Positions 27,416 to 36,360 of a stretch of 64,000 bases of DNA are shown one piece after another; within the stretch, counting starts at the first letter, position 1, and each line of letters starts with the position of its first letter. The DNA lies in the NCBI GenBank assembly GCA_963753165.1, contig CAVWBP010000018.1, forward strand, positions 62,001 through 126,000. Reading direction: 5' to 3'. The notes below the pieces were generated by a model that saw nothing but the letters and a program-made list of their open reading frames with translations, had not been told where the DNA came from and did not search any database. Source of the stretch: JAKLQR01 sp963753165. Its GTDB lineage: Bacteria > Nitrospirota > Thermodesulfovibrionia > Thermodesulfovibrionales > SM23-35. The translations under genes were made by a program, and so were the position numbers.

Positions 27416-27715
27416 AAATATTCCCCCTCAATGACTTTTCTCAGTTGGCTGAGTTGTTCTTTTGTCAAATCATCCTTTTCGCTTTTCGGATAGGCAAACA
27501 GAAAAAGTATGGTATCCTGAGAGACAAACCAATAATAAATGACCCTCAGGCCGCCTCTCTTTCCGTGCCCTTTTGCAGACCATCGGACCTTTCTCAATCC
27601 GCCGCTTCCGGATATTAGGCCTGTTGATCAAATGAATCTGTAAAAGCCGATATTCTTCATCAGATAGTAATTCATGGATTCGTCGCGTGAATATCGGGGT
27701 CTCTATTATGACCAT
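27412..27715 (-). CDS. RelE/HigB-family toxin, frame-disrupted
   Basis: Starts MVIIETPIFTRRIHELLSDE, the RelE-family opening. The frame breaks at about 27608-27612, after HLINRPNI; the next frame continues GSGGLRKVRWSAKGHGKRGG then LRVIYYWFVSQDTILFLFAY to TGA 27412. One extra base explains the 304-base length (about 100 aa corrected). The typical RelE core GSGGLRKVRW spans the break. If the shift is genuine, the toxin is dead while the antitoxin persists; if not, the pair is complete. Confidence 0.75.
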
Positions 27716-27720
27716 GATAT

Positions 27721-27743
27721 AATATACGTCATTGGCGTATATT
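27721..27743. promoter_or_regulatory. Toxin-antitoxin operator palindrome
   Basis: AATATACG (27721-27728) and CGTATATT (27736-27743) form perfect 8-base arms around 7 bases, directly upstream of the toxin gene start (27715) and next to TATAAT-like sequence. It is where an autoregulating XRE antitoxin would bind. Confidence 0.6.
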
Positions 27744-27889
27744 AAGGCAAGATTATTATCAATGATAGTTTAAGCATAACGATAGAAATGAGACGGCGCA
27801 GCCGCTGGAACGATTGGTCGAGTGATCATTTACTTGTTCTCTGTCCCTTGTTAAGTTGTCTAGAAGACTTTAAGTAAGAAGACTTTAAA

Positions 27890-28626
27890 GGACACTTCCC
27901 ATATTAATTCTTCCCCCTAGGCCGACCACCTTTCTTAGGAAAAATATCACGCCCTAAAACCTTCTCAAGTTTCTTTATAAACCCAAACCTGCCGAGTGGT
28001 CTTCCTGTAGATGTCGCACGCCTGATAGTTGCATTTATCCCCTCATCATCCTCTCTTGAAAATTCTCGATAGGATTTTAATCTCTTTTCATCAAACCAGC
28101 CCTCCTCTGAAAGTACACCATCTTTTATGCCTAACATATGGGCCTTTGCACTTGACCATGCATAGTCTTCTGCCTTCTTAACAAGTCTTGCCCTTACTGG
28201 ATTCCGCTCTATATAACGCATTACTGCCCATAAATAAGGCTCTTCCTCCACTATTGTAGAATAAAATCGGTTCTGCCATAACCTTCCACTTCTTTTATAT
28301 TTACGGTTTACGTGTTGTGTATAGACCAGATTTGTCCCTCCTATGCCTCGGGCCAACGATGTTTCCTTTTCAGGCACTGCAAGGATATGAACGTGGTTTC
28401 CCATTAAACAATATGCGAGAATCGTCATCTCATATTTATTTTTGTATCGTTGAAGGATATCAAGATAACATCGCCTATCTTCATCATCAAAAAATGATGT
28501 CTCCTTGTTGTTGCCCCTCTGTGTTATATGGTGAGGGTATCCTTCCACACAGACTCTCGCAATCCTTGGCATGGAGATTATGCTATCTAAACAATTCCAG
28601 CTTGTCAAGTAATAGGGGAAGTGTCC
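27890..28626 (-). mobile_element. REP-associated transposase unit with inverted ends
   Basis: GGACACTTCCC (27890-27900) and GGGAAGTGTCC (28616-28626) are exact inverted copies that flank the Y1 transposase gene by 3 and 43 bases. A tandem of GAAGACTTTAA (27863-27873 and 27878-27888) abuts the left end. The arrangement fits a RAYT gene bounded by its cognate REP-like hairpin sequences. Confidence 0.65.
27904..28572 (-). CDS. REP-associated tyrosine transposase (Y1/RAYT)
   Basis: 222 residues from ATG 28572 (MPRIARVCVEGYPHHITQRG). The HUH motif is in LMGNHVHILAVPE, and the nucleophile tyrosine probably lies in the LVYTQHVNRKYKRSGRLWQ region. MRYIERNPVRARLVKKAEDYA and WSSAKAHMLG are typical of the RAYT/TnpA_REP family, which processes single-stranded REP sequences. 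It is intact. The extra residues above ATG 28572 are not family-like. Confidence 0.88.
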   Translation of the reverse strand: MPRIARVCVEGYPHHITQRGNNKETSFFDDEDRRCYLDILQRYKNKYEMTILAYCLMGNHVHILAVPEKETSLARGIGGTNLVYTQHVNRKYKRSGRLWQNRFYSTIVEEEPYLWAVMRYIERNPVRARLVKKAEDYAWSSAKAHMLGIKDGVLSEEGWFDEKRLKSYREFSREDDEGINATIRRATSTGRPLGRFGFIKKLEKVLGRDIFPKKGGRPRGKN

Positions 28627-28678
28627 CTTTTTTCTTTATGCGGTATAAACATTCCACTTCTCGCAAATCATACTTTGC

Positions 28679-29074
28679 TTATGACGCGGCAGTGGCTTCC
28701 AGTTCAACAAGCAGTTCCGGAAACGCAAGGCGAGATACCCCAATAAATGTTTGGGCGGGCTTGACGCCCGCAACACTTAGTCGTTCACCCAACACGTCGA
28801 AGTTTTGCACCATCGAATCGGGATCCGTAGTGTATATGACCAACCGGACAATATTTGCGAGGGTCATGTTTGCGTCGCGAAGAACTGATTCTAAATTGTC
28901 CAAAGACAACTTGATTTGTGCCCTTATATCACCTGCGTGCTGCGGAATACCCTCTCCATTGATTGAGGTTTGCCCCGAACAATAAAGAACACGTGATTGT
29001 TCTTCAACGAGTTCGCCTTGATTGAATCCGTATTGAAGTGACCAAGGCCAGGGATTGATCGCGATTCTTTTCAT
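28679..29074 (-). CDS. RidA-family protein
   Basis: 131-residue YjgF/RidA-fold protein. The recognisable parts are LYCSGQTSINGEG, LDNLESVLRDANMTLANIV and PAQTFIGVSRLAFPELLVELE. Family members hydrolyse reactive enamine/imine intermediates, but the key arginine of true RidA is not obvious here, so this may be one of the Rid subfamilies without that activity. GGAGG lies upstream of ATG 29074. It is located next to the transposase unit and may be acquired. Confidence 0.83.
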   Translation of the reverse strand: MKRIAINPWPWSLQYGFNQGELVEEQSRVLYCSGQTSINGEGIPQHAGDIRAQIKLSLDNLESVLRDANMTLANIVRLVIYTTDPDSMVQNFDVLGERLSVAGVKPAQTFIGVSRLAFPELLVELEATAAS

Positions 29075-29316
29075 ATGTTTTGCCTCCTATGTTTTTATGC
29101 ATAATGCGCGAGTTGAGCAGTAGGCCGGAGGCCTATCTGTTTAAAACTCCTTTTGCTCCACGAGCGGAGGTCTCATCTTTGTCTGTTGCACTGTCATTTG
29201 AAGTCAGAGAAAGGTTTGCTCAGAAACAAAAGCAGTTTAGTTCGCTTCGGAAATTGAGCCGCAACCCTTTTCCTGTTTACTTCGGATAGCAATAATCGGT
29301 CTCTGTACTTTTCGGC

Positions 29317-29604
29317 TTAAATATATCCGGTAAGCAGAAAAAGCGCCACTCCAAGACATGCCATGACTAACCCCCTCTCGAAATAAATTCTCTGGTTCGG
29401 AAGGTTTCTGCAGATAATTTTCACCTGGTTATCGAACTTCATAAAAAGAAGCAGGAAGAAGGGGATTACACTCACACAAGCCTTCATCCCGTTCCATCTG
29501 CTGATATTTTTCAGCAGATGATATTGTCCGGCAAATGTGACCGCAAGCCCTATGCTGAAAAGAATCCCGCCAGATGCAAATATTATTGTCTTCAAGGTAT
29601 CCAT
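29317..29604 (-). CDS. Small membrane protein
   Basis: 95 residues from ATG 29604, which follows AGGGGAA. There are three hydrophobic segments: IIFASGGILFSIGLAVTFAG, CVSVIPFFLLLFM and RGLVMACLGVALFLLTGYI. No family recognised. The frame is open above this start, but the ribosome-binding site supports the shorter form. Confidence 0.6.
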   Translation of the reverse strand: MDTLKTIIFASGGILFSIGLAVTFAGQYHLLKNISRWNGMKACVSVIPFFLLLFMKFDNQVKIICRNLPNQRIYFERGLVMACLGVALFLLTGYI

Positions 29605-30039
29605 AATTTTTCCCCTGTTATTGAAATTAAACTCATTCCGGAAACGCCTCGTCAAACTTTACATAAAGCGCTGAACACAAAACATCGGCTCCGGTACGGC
29701 TGGAGGATTATTCGTGCCTGTTCCCGGGTCTGAACAACCGGGGAATGCGTCCTCGGTATTTATGTCCTCTCCTCAGGACAGTCTGCTATCTTACACTGCA
29801 TACAGTCCTTTTCTTTCAAGATGCATTTTCCTGCTTCTGTACTCTTCTCGTCTTTTCTGCTTTTCTGTTTTTCCTTCATGATTGTTTTTTTATTTTTTGT
29901 ATTCATGATGTGCCTTTTTCGTCCCTTTTATTATCAGACTTGCCTGTATGCACCGAATCTTCCGGAGAAAGCTTCTCCTGTCATCTTTGCTCTGTCTCTC
30001 TACCAGAGGGAAAAGACGTCGGTTCCAATATCCAGGTCA
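29605..30039. other. 435-bp spacer without a convincing gene
   Basis: The stretch is T-rich on the plus strand, and short frames there are runs of Phe/Leu/Cys with no start signal. I see no RNA gene, repeat or clear terminator in it. Confidence 0.5.
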
Positions 30040-30477
30040 TCATTCACGCGAAGCAATCTCTAATAATCTGATAGAAAAGGTGAGGTTTTTCCCGGAGAGC
30101 GGGTGATTCACATCCAGCGTGACGGTCGATTCAGTAACATCGAGAACATACGCGGTGATTTTCTGGCCCTCTCCGGTTGGAATCTGCAGTTTTTTTCCTG
30201 CCTCGAAACAGAGGTCCCCCGGTAATCGTTCTTTTTGTATCATCATAACACGCTCATCATTATGCGGGCCAAAGGCTTCATTCATCATTACTCTGATGGT
30301 CTTTGTTTCATCCTCTCTCATCCCTGCCACTGCTTCATCAAAACCATGGATTACCTGGCCGCTGCCCAGGGTAAATTGCATAGGTTCTGCATTCATCGTC
30401 GTCTCGACCAACGAACCTTCTTCCAAAAAACACGAATAGTGGACTTTCACAATGTCACCGTGCTTTGCTCTCGTCAT
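30040..30477 (-). CDS. FKBP-type peptidyl-prolyl isomerase (SlyD-like)
   Basis: 145 residues. The FKBP core is split by the insert-in-flap domain, as in SlyD: AKHGDIVKVHYSCFLEEGS, FTLGSGQVIHGFDEAVAGM, then the IF domain (FGPHNDERVMMIQKERLPGD, GEGQKITAYVLDV) and the closing DVNHPLSGKNLTFSIRLLEI. It lacks the His-rich tail of E. coli SlyD. Role: proline isomerase and chaperone in the cytoplasm. AAGGAGGGG precedes ATG 30477. Confidence 0.9.
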   Translation of the reverse strand: MTRAKHGDIVKVHYSCFLEEGSLVETTMNAEPMQFTLGSGQVIHGFDEAVAGMREDETKTIRVMMNEAFGPHNDERVMMIQKERLPGDLCFEAGKKLQIPTGEGQKITAYVLDVTESTVTLDVNHPLSGKNLTFSIRLLEIASRE

Positions 30478-30612
30478 ATTCCCCTCCTTTCCATGCAAAA
30501 ATGCATTCCGGGTGTTGGTATCACATACCGCTTTTTGCAGCTATCTAAAAAACAAAAAGTCAAACTCTCAAAAACGGGTATTGTTTGACAGTTTGACCCC
30601 TGCATGGTGTAG

Positions 30613-30640
30613 TATCTGTTTTCTTGCTCAGAAACAGATA
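30613..30640. repeat. 9-bp inverted repeat upstream of the FKBP gene
   Basis: TATCTGTTT (30613-30621) and AAACAGATA (30632-30640) pair around a 10-base loop. Nearby GTCAAACT and AGTTTGAC form another inverted pair. They lie in the 350-base gap upstream of the FKBP gene and downstream of the channel gene, and could be operator or terminator elements. Nothing else is seen in that gap. Confidence 0.35.
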
Positions 30641-30829
30641 TGAATGACTGCTTTTGTACAACATAACAACATAATCCCCGGCTGTCAAGGGATCGAAGTG
30701 CAAGGGATCAGTCGGAATCGGGAGGAAACCAGAAATAATTAACTCTAGTAATCAATAAACAGAAATATTCTCCCTTATCAATTTATAGGTGACTTCTCAG
30801 ACCGCAATGACACAGGAGATTCAGTTTTT

Positions 30830-32518
30830 TCATTCAGTATATGTCTCGATAAAAATCTGTTCGCCTTCCGCAGTCCCGATAATAATCAGTTCTTCGCCTC
30901 TCGCCAGTTGCAAGGATGGATCCGGATTAATATGTACCGCACTCTCCGAGTGTATCGCAACGACATTACACCCTGTCTTTTCCCGAATTCCGGTCTTGGC
31001 GATCGTCACACCGGCAAGCGACTGGGGAACCGGCACCCTGAAAACATTCAATCCTTCTGTCAGCATCAGGATTTCATTTGGTTTGAGAATGTTGATGATC
31101 CTGTTCGCACCCATCGATGCATAGGACATAACCAGGTCCGCCCCTGCGGTATAAAGCTTGTTGATATTGCGGTCGAGTGTCGCCCTGCTCAGGATCTGTA
31201 TGTCGGGCCTCAGCTTCCTGCAGTAAATCGTGAGATAGATGTTGATATCATCATCATGTGTCGTAATGAATACCGAGGGAGCGTTATATATCCCGGCCCT
31301 TTCGAGTATCCTGATATCCGCAGCGCTTCCATGAATGTACCTTTCATCTTCTGCAACAAACTTTCCGCGCTTTTCGACTATGCGGTATTCGATATTGCGG
31401 TCTGACAAGGTATGCGCTGCAGCCGTTCCGACACGACCACCCCCAAGGATAAGCACCGGAGTGGAAAAGGTGCGGGAACTGCCGATAAAGGAGTCATAGT
31501 GCGTGAACTGTTCTTCGGAACCTGCAAGGAGGAGAACCGTGGTCGAGTTAATGCTTGTCCGGGCATTGGGAATTTCAAACTTTCCCCGCTGCCACATGCC
31601 GATGACGTTAATCCCTGTTTTTTCGCGAAGCCTGCTATCAATAAGGGACTTCCCTTCAAGGGGTGTGCGTGAAGCATGTGCCTCGCCGATCAGCAGGTTC
31701 CCGAATCTCCCGACGATATTTGCACGGGTTGATACACCGATCGCACGCTGGGCGAGTGTTATCCCGAGCATCTTGGTGAACTGGAAGACATTGGTTGCAC
31801 CGGCCAGTTCAAGGATATCGATGGAGTCTTCGGCATCGGCATTCGTGACGATCGGCACATTTTCGGAACATTCCCTGATCGTCGAAATGATATTGGTATT
31901 CAGCATATCATTGTTGCTTACGAATACCAGCGCTGCTCTTTCAACTCTCAGGTTTCTGTATGTTTCGATCCTGTCGAGGTCTCCGACCACAACCCTGTAA
32001 TTCGCATCGAATAGTTCCGATGCCTTCTGCTGGTCAGGGCAGATGATGACATAATTAAAATGGTATTGGTTCAGCTTCGCGATGAGGCTGATGGAAATAG
32101 GATCATAGTTTGTGAGGATAATGTGTCCCGAGGTATACGGGGGCAGCTCCCGGGGGGTACGCAACTGTGCCTGGGCCTCCAGCCAGGGCGCGTAGAAAAA
32201 CTGGATGAAGGTGAAGGGGAGCATCACGAGGAGAAAAACGATCCCGGACAGAAGCACGAAAAGGGAAAATACTTTTCCCAGGTCTGAGGTGAAGGTGATA
32301 TCGCCAAACCCGAGCGTCGACATAACAGTGAGCGTCCAATACAGCCCGGTAATCCAGGAATACTGTTTTGCCTCGTATTCCATGATAAAATGGAAAAGCA
32401 CACTGTATGCAAGAATTACCAGAGAAATGCCTGCAAGGAATTTCAACAGAACACGAATGTTGTGCTTTACTGTTTTGCTCTTGAGAAAAAATACAAGCTG
32501 CGCAGGTAAATATTTCAT
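30830..32518 (-). CDS. Two-RCK potassium channel
   Basis: 562 residues. Two N-terminal membrane helices (FLAGISLVILAYSVLFHFIM and LFVLLSGIVFLLVMLPFTFI) flank a pore with the filter TLGFGD, a variant of TVGYGD. Two tandem RCK (TrkA-N/TrkA-C) modules follow; the second has a perfect Rossmann turn LILGGGRVGTAAAHTLS, the first is degenerate (IILTNYDPISISLIAKLN). Such channels open in response to nucleotides or divalent ions bound to the RCK ring. With two RCK units per subunit it resembles the tandem-RCK GsuK/BK-type layout. It is transcribed alone. Confidence 0.88.
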   Translation of the reverse strand: MKYLPAQLVFFLKSKTVKHNIRVLLKFLAGISLVILAYSVLFHFIMEYEAKQYSWITGLYWTLTVMSTLGFGDITFTSDLGKVFSLFVLLSGIVFLLVMLPFTFIQFFYAPWLEAQAQLRTPRELPPYTSGHIILTNYDPISISLIAKLNQYHFNYVIICPDQQKASELFDANYRVVVGDLDRIETYRNLRVERAALVFVSNNDMLNTNIISTIRECSENVPIVTNADAEDSIDILELAGATNVFQFTKMLGITLAQRAIGVSTRANIVGRFGNLLIGEAHASRTPLEGKSLIDSRLREKTGINVIGMWQRGKFEIPNARTSINSTTVLLLAGSEEQFTHYDSFIGSSRTFSTPVLILGGGRVGTAAAHTLSDRNIEYRIVEKRGKFVAEDERYIHGSAADIRILERAGIYNAPSVFITTHDDDINIYLTIYCRKLRPDIQILSRATLDRNINKLYTAGADLVMSYASMGANRIINILKPNEILMLTEGLNVFRVPVPQSLAGVTIAKTGIREKTGCNVVAIHSESAVHINPDPSLQLARGEELIIIGTAEGEQIFIETYTE

Positions 32519-32586
32519 AACTTTATTCTCAGGAAATTATCCAATCTCTTTGCCCTCGTGATACCCGACAAAGACAGGCGCTGTTT

Positions 32587-32772
32587 TTATTCAGCTGAGC
32601 GCTTCTCAGCAAGAAAGTTCATGAGAAATTCCGCGTCCTTGGGCGCCAGATCGAACTTCAGGCATGCCTCGCCGACCAGTTTCGACACACTGGCGCCAGG
32701 ATTCTCGATGCGCTCATCCGATATCCACTTGACTGCCCTTCTTATTGATTCACCTTCAGGGAGAATACTCAT
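32587..32772 (-). CDS. Small protein of unknown function
   Basis: 61 residues from ATG 32772, which follows GAGGAAAAGAG. It reads MSILPEGESIRRAVKWISDE at the start, then GASVSKLVGEACLKFDLAP and KDAEFLMNFLAEK; it appears helical and soluble. The good ribosome-binding site and protein-like sequence support a real gene. Family not recognised. Confidence 0.65.
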   Translation of the reverse strand: MSILPEGESIRRAVKWISDERIENPGASVSKLVGEACLKFDLAPKDAEFLMNFLAEKRSAE

Positions 32773-33009
32773 TCTCTTTTCCTCCTCACACTTTATTTGA
32801 TTCACCTTATATAGCGTACTCACTAATAGTCTACAGTATTTTTCATTTTTTGAAACAGGGCAGTTCGAATCAATGGGATACCATTAGCGCAGCATTTATG
32901 GACAAAGTTTTCCTCTTGCTTCGTTCTCCACTCCTCAGAATTTTCTGAACGACAAATTGACTTCAAAACAGAAACATTATATGATTCGAGGGAAACAGAG
33001 GAGGAGATT

Positions 33010-33729
33010 ATGGAGAATAAGAATGTCAATCAGGCGTTTGTGTTGGGCCTGCTCATCTGTATCGGTCTGGTATTCCTCGGTTTTTTCATCTCCAATGGCA
33101 TCGTGAAGATAAAAGCTTCGGAAAGAAGGGTGGAGGTAAAGGGGCTGTCTGAACGGGAGGTCCCCGCGAATATCGCGATCTGGCCTATCAAATTCAAAGA
33201 GGCGGACAACGATCTGAATAAACTTTACTCAACCATACAGCAAAAAAATACGATCATAATAGATTTCCTCAGGAGGCACGATTTTCAGGACAAGGAAATC
33301 TCTCTGTCTGCTCCGGCTATACTGGACAGACAGGCCCAGGAATATGAAGGAGCCAACAGGGGCAATTTCCGCTATACCGGAAGCTCGACGATCACCGTCT
33401 ATACTGAAAATGTTGATTTGGTGAGGAAAACCATGGAGAAACTCTTCGAACTGGGGAAACAGGGCATTGCGATTACCGGTGAAGACTACCAGTCGAAGAC
33501 GGTATTCCTCTATACGAAGCTGAATGAAATCAAGCCCGCGATGATCGAAGAAGCAACGCAGAACGCACGGGCAGTGGCTGAGAAGTTTGCCCAGGATTCG
33601 AAGAGCAGGCTCGGAAAAATAAGAAGCGCGTCACAGGGCCAGTTTTCGATCGACGACCGCGACAGCAATACACCTTATATAAAGAAAGTCAGGGTAGTAT
33701 CGACGCTGGAGTATTATCTGTCGGATTAG
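33010..33729 (+). CDS. SIMPL/DUF541-domain protein
   Basis: 239 residues with one N-terminal membrane anchor (AFVLGLLICIGLVFLGFFIS). The rest is a SIMPL domain (RRVEVKGLSEREVPANIAIW, SAPAILDRQAQEY, ATQNARAVAEKFAQDSKSRL, VRVVSTLEYYL), outside the inner membrane. SIMPL proteins form oligomeric envelope assemblies; one member, BP26 of Brucella, forms a channel-like ring. The role here is unknown. GAGGAG lies just upstream of the ATG. The next gene starts a separate efflux operon. Confidence 0.85.
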   Translation: MENKNVNQAFVLGLLICIGLVFLGFFISNGIVKIKASERRVEVKGLSEREVPANIAIWPIKFKEADNDLNKLYSTIQQKNTIIIDFLRRHDFQDKEISLSAPAILDRQAQEYEGANRGNFRYTGSSTITVYTENVDLVRKTMEKLFELGKQGIAITGEDYQSKTVFLYTKLNEIKPAMIEEATQNARAVAEKFAQDSKSRLGKIRSASQGQFSIDDRDSNTPYIKKVRVVSTLEYYLSD

Positions 33730-33868
33730 GCCGGATAATTCATGCGCGGTGAGAGAACCTTAATACGCTTCGCTTTCTTTTGCTCTTTGTGCTTTTCTTC
33801 ATAGCATGAGATCATTATAATAATTTAATGTCGTTTAAAAAGAGCAACACTGTAAAAACGGAGCATCG

Positions 33869-35158
33869 ATGAAAAAGCCCCTGCTTTCCATGCTGTTCAT
33901 GACTTCTCTTGCAAGTTTCCTGATCTTGATTTCTGTATCTTTTCTCCATGCGCTTACCATAGACGAAGCCATCTCCCTCTCAAAAGAATCTCTTCCCTCC
34001 TATAAGGCTTCGGTACTGAGCGTCCGGTCATCAGAAGCCCTGTATCAGGCAACCCTGTCGCCCTATTTACCAAGGCTCGACGCTTCAGCTTCTTACCAGC
34101 GCCTGTTCAGAAACGCTGAGGAATTTGATTCAAGGCTGTATGATCTCACCCTTTCCTATACGCTTTTTGACTGGGGCAACCGGAGTGCAAACAGAACCAT
34201 CGGGAAGTTAAACCTTGCTATCAGCAACGAAGCACTCAGAAGTGCTTTCCTTGATCTTTCCTTCCAGGTCAAGGTTGTGTTTTATACTGCGATGGCTCTG
34301 CAGGAGTCTGTTGAGCAGAGAACAATTCAGCTTCGTGACGCGAATACAGACTCCGAGGTGGCTGAGGGGAGATATAAATTCGGTGTCGCGCGCCTGAGCG
34401 ACGTCCTTCAGGCGTCGGTAAGGAAGGAGCAGGCTAAATTCAACCTTATCCAGACGGAAGGAGACTTCAGAAAGGCAATGACTGAGCTTAACTCACTCAT
34501 TGGAAAGCCGCTCGAAAGCGCTTACGACCTTGAGGGTTCTCTTGAAATTGAAGGGGATATCCCCGACTCAGGGATACTCGCAGGGCTTGCACTCCGGAGA
34601 CCTAAGGTAAAACAGGCGGAACGCACCGTGCAGGTCGCCGCTCAGAATACCAAAATCTCGCGGAGTTCTTTCTTCCCTGTCCTTTCTGCAAGCGCGGGAT
34701 ACACAAAGTTCGGCGGAGATACCCTAAGTTCTTACGATGAAGAAAAGACCGCTGCCCTCACCGCAACCTGGAATATTTTTGAACTGGGAAAATATTTTAT
34801 ACATAAGTCATCCGGATTTGAAGAGACCATCGCACAGGAAAACTTCCGGGATATCAAACGACAGGTATTGCTCGATCTGCAGAAAACTTATGAAGACCTG
34901 CGCACCGATACCGGCAAGGTACTGGTAGCCCGTGAACAGGTCAGGCAGGCAGAGCAAAATTATTCGCAGGCTCTCGGTGAATACAAAGTCGGGAAAGGGG
35001 ACATAACCACCCTTGTGCAGGCAGAGAGCCTGCTTGCGGACGCAAGAGACCAACTTATCCGTTCCAGGCTGAATCGTATTCTCACAAAGGCATTGCTTGA
35101 ACAGGTTGCCGGCATTGAGAAACTGGAAAACCTTCGTCCGGACAGTGAGATAAAGTGA
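33869..35158 (+). CDS. TolC-family outer-membrane efflux channel
   Basis: 429 residues with a signal peptide (LLSMLFMTSLASFLILISVS...LHA). Two repeated helical hairpin units are visible: LTIDEAISLSKESLPSYKA and VEGRYKFGVARLSDVLQASV, mirrored by QALGEYKVGKGDITTLVQAE. It forms the trimeric outer-membrane channel of a tripartite pump. Its last four bases overlap the GTG start of the adaptor gene. The operon continues with ATPase and permeases. Confidence 0.9.
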   Translation: MKKPLLSMLFMTSLASFLILISVSFLHALTIDEAISLSKESLPSYKASVLSVRSSEALYQATLSPYLPRLDASASYQRLFRNAEEFDSRLYDLTLSYTLFDWGNRSANRTIGKLNLAISNEALRSAFLDLSFQVKVVFYTAMALQESVEQRTIQLRDANTDSEVAEGRYKFGVARLSDVLQASVRKEQAKFNLIQTEGDFRKAMTELNSLIGKPLESAYDLEGSLEIEGDIPDSGILAGLALRRPKVKQAERTVQVAAQNTKISRSSFFPVLSASAGYTKFGGDTLSSYDEEKTAALTATWNIFELGKYFIHKSSGFEETIAQENFRDIKRQVLLDLQKTYEDLRTDTGKVLVAREQVRQAEQNYSQALGEYKVGKGDITTLVQAESLLADARDQLIRSRLNRILTKALLEQVAGIEKLENLRPDSEIK

Positions 35159-36342
35159 AGAAGGTCGTAATTCCCCTCATTGCAATTGTCTTGATTATTG
35201 GCGGGTTCTTTGTCTATAAAACGCTCACAAAGTCGAAAACTGAGGTGCTTGAAACCGCCAAAGTCACAAAGGGCAATATCCAGGGAGTCATTGTCGAAAC
35301 CGGTATTATAAAACCCCAGGTCGGCGCAGTCGTGAAAATAGGCGCCCGCGCCACGGGGACGATAGTAAAAATGAATGTCAAAATCGGCGACCGGGTGAAA
35401 ACAGGACAACTCATTTCCATAATAGACGACCGGGAAATCCTGAAGGCAATCGAACAGCAGAAAGCCTCTCTTACTGCAGCTGAAAATACTCTCTCACAGG
35501 TTGAATTGACTTATCCCGACCGGATACGGGAGGCACAGGCAACCCTTGACTATGCCAAAATCAACTATGAACGGGAGACAGAACTTCTGAAACACGAATA
35601 TACCACAAAAGACAGTGTTGATAAGGCCAGGAGTCTGTTTGAAGCGGCTGATGCAAATCTTCAAAGGCTTCAGAATGAATCTAAAACCCAGGTGAATATT
35701 GCAAAGGCAAACATTGGAGATATTACAGCCCAGTTGAAGCAGCAGGAGACGAGACTTACCTATACGCGCATTTATTCTCCCATAAACGGCCTTGTCTCCG
35801 ACGTCACCGCACAGGAAGGCGAGACAATCGTCGCCGGACTCCAGGTTGCCAATCTGGTGACAGTGCTTGACCCTACCCTCCTTGAAATGTGGATATACGT
35901 TGACGAGACCGACATAGGCCGAGTGAAAGTCGCACAACAAGTCGATTATTATGTAGACACATATCCTGACAAGCTTTTTCACGGGGGAATCGAAAAGATT
36001 TATCCCCAGCCTGTGGTCAAGGACAACATTGTCTACTATCTTGCAACGGTAAAGGTTTCCCGTGATGACGCCGAATTCCTGAAGCCCGAGATGACCACGC
36101 ATATCAAAATAGCGTTTGCAGAAAAGAAAGACGTCCTTACCGTTCCCAATGCTGCCATAAAATTTGAAACAGGGAAGCAGGTAGTATACAGAGTCATTGC
36201 CCCCGACAAAGTTGAGAAGGCAGAGATACAGACCGGTCTGCGCGGAGAGGATGCAACCGAAGTTATTTCCGGTCTGCGTGATGGCGATATGCTGGCCACC
36301 AAGCTAATCCTTCCGGTATCAGCAAAACCGGAAACACACTAA
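35155..36342 (+). CDS. MacA/HlyD-type periplasmic adaptor
   Basis: 395 residues starting at GTG 35155. One N-terminal helix (VVIPLIAIVLIIGGFFVY) anchors it in the inner membrane. The lipoyl halves (ATGTIVKMNVKIGDRVKTGQ and YSPINGLVSDVTAQEGETIV) flank a long alpha-hairpin (residues about 95-185), followed by the beta-barrel and membrane-proximal domains. MacA-like proteins link a MacB-type ABC transporter to TolC; both are adjacent here. Confidence 0.9.
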   Translation: MKKVVIPLIAIVLIIGGFFVYKTLTKSKTEVLETAKVTKGNIQGVIVETGIIKPQVGAVVKIGARATGTIVKMNVKIGDRVKTGQLISIIDDREILKAIEQQKASLTAAENTLSQVELTYPDRIREAQATLDYAKINYERETELLKHEYTTKDSVDKARSLFEAADANLQRLQNESKTQVNIAKANIGDITAQLKQQETRLTYTRIYSPINGLVSDVTAQEGETIVAGLQVANLVTVLDPTLLEMWIYVDETDIGRVKVAQQVDYYVDTYPDKLFHGGIEKIYPQPVVKDNIVYYLATVKVSRDDAEFLKPEMTTHIKIAFAEKKDVLTVPNAAIKFETGKQVVYRVIAPDKVEKAEIQTGLRGEDATEVISGLRDGDMLATKLILPVSAKPETH

Positions 36343-36360
36343 ATCAGAAAGCGACTACTC

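Noticed and set aside
29745..30071. Plus-strand frames rich in Phe, Leu and Cys
   Set aside because: T-rich low-complexity sequence without start signal; not protein-like.
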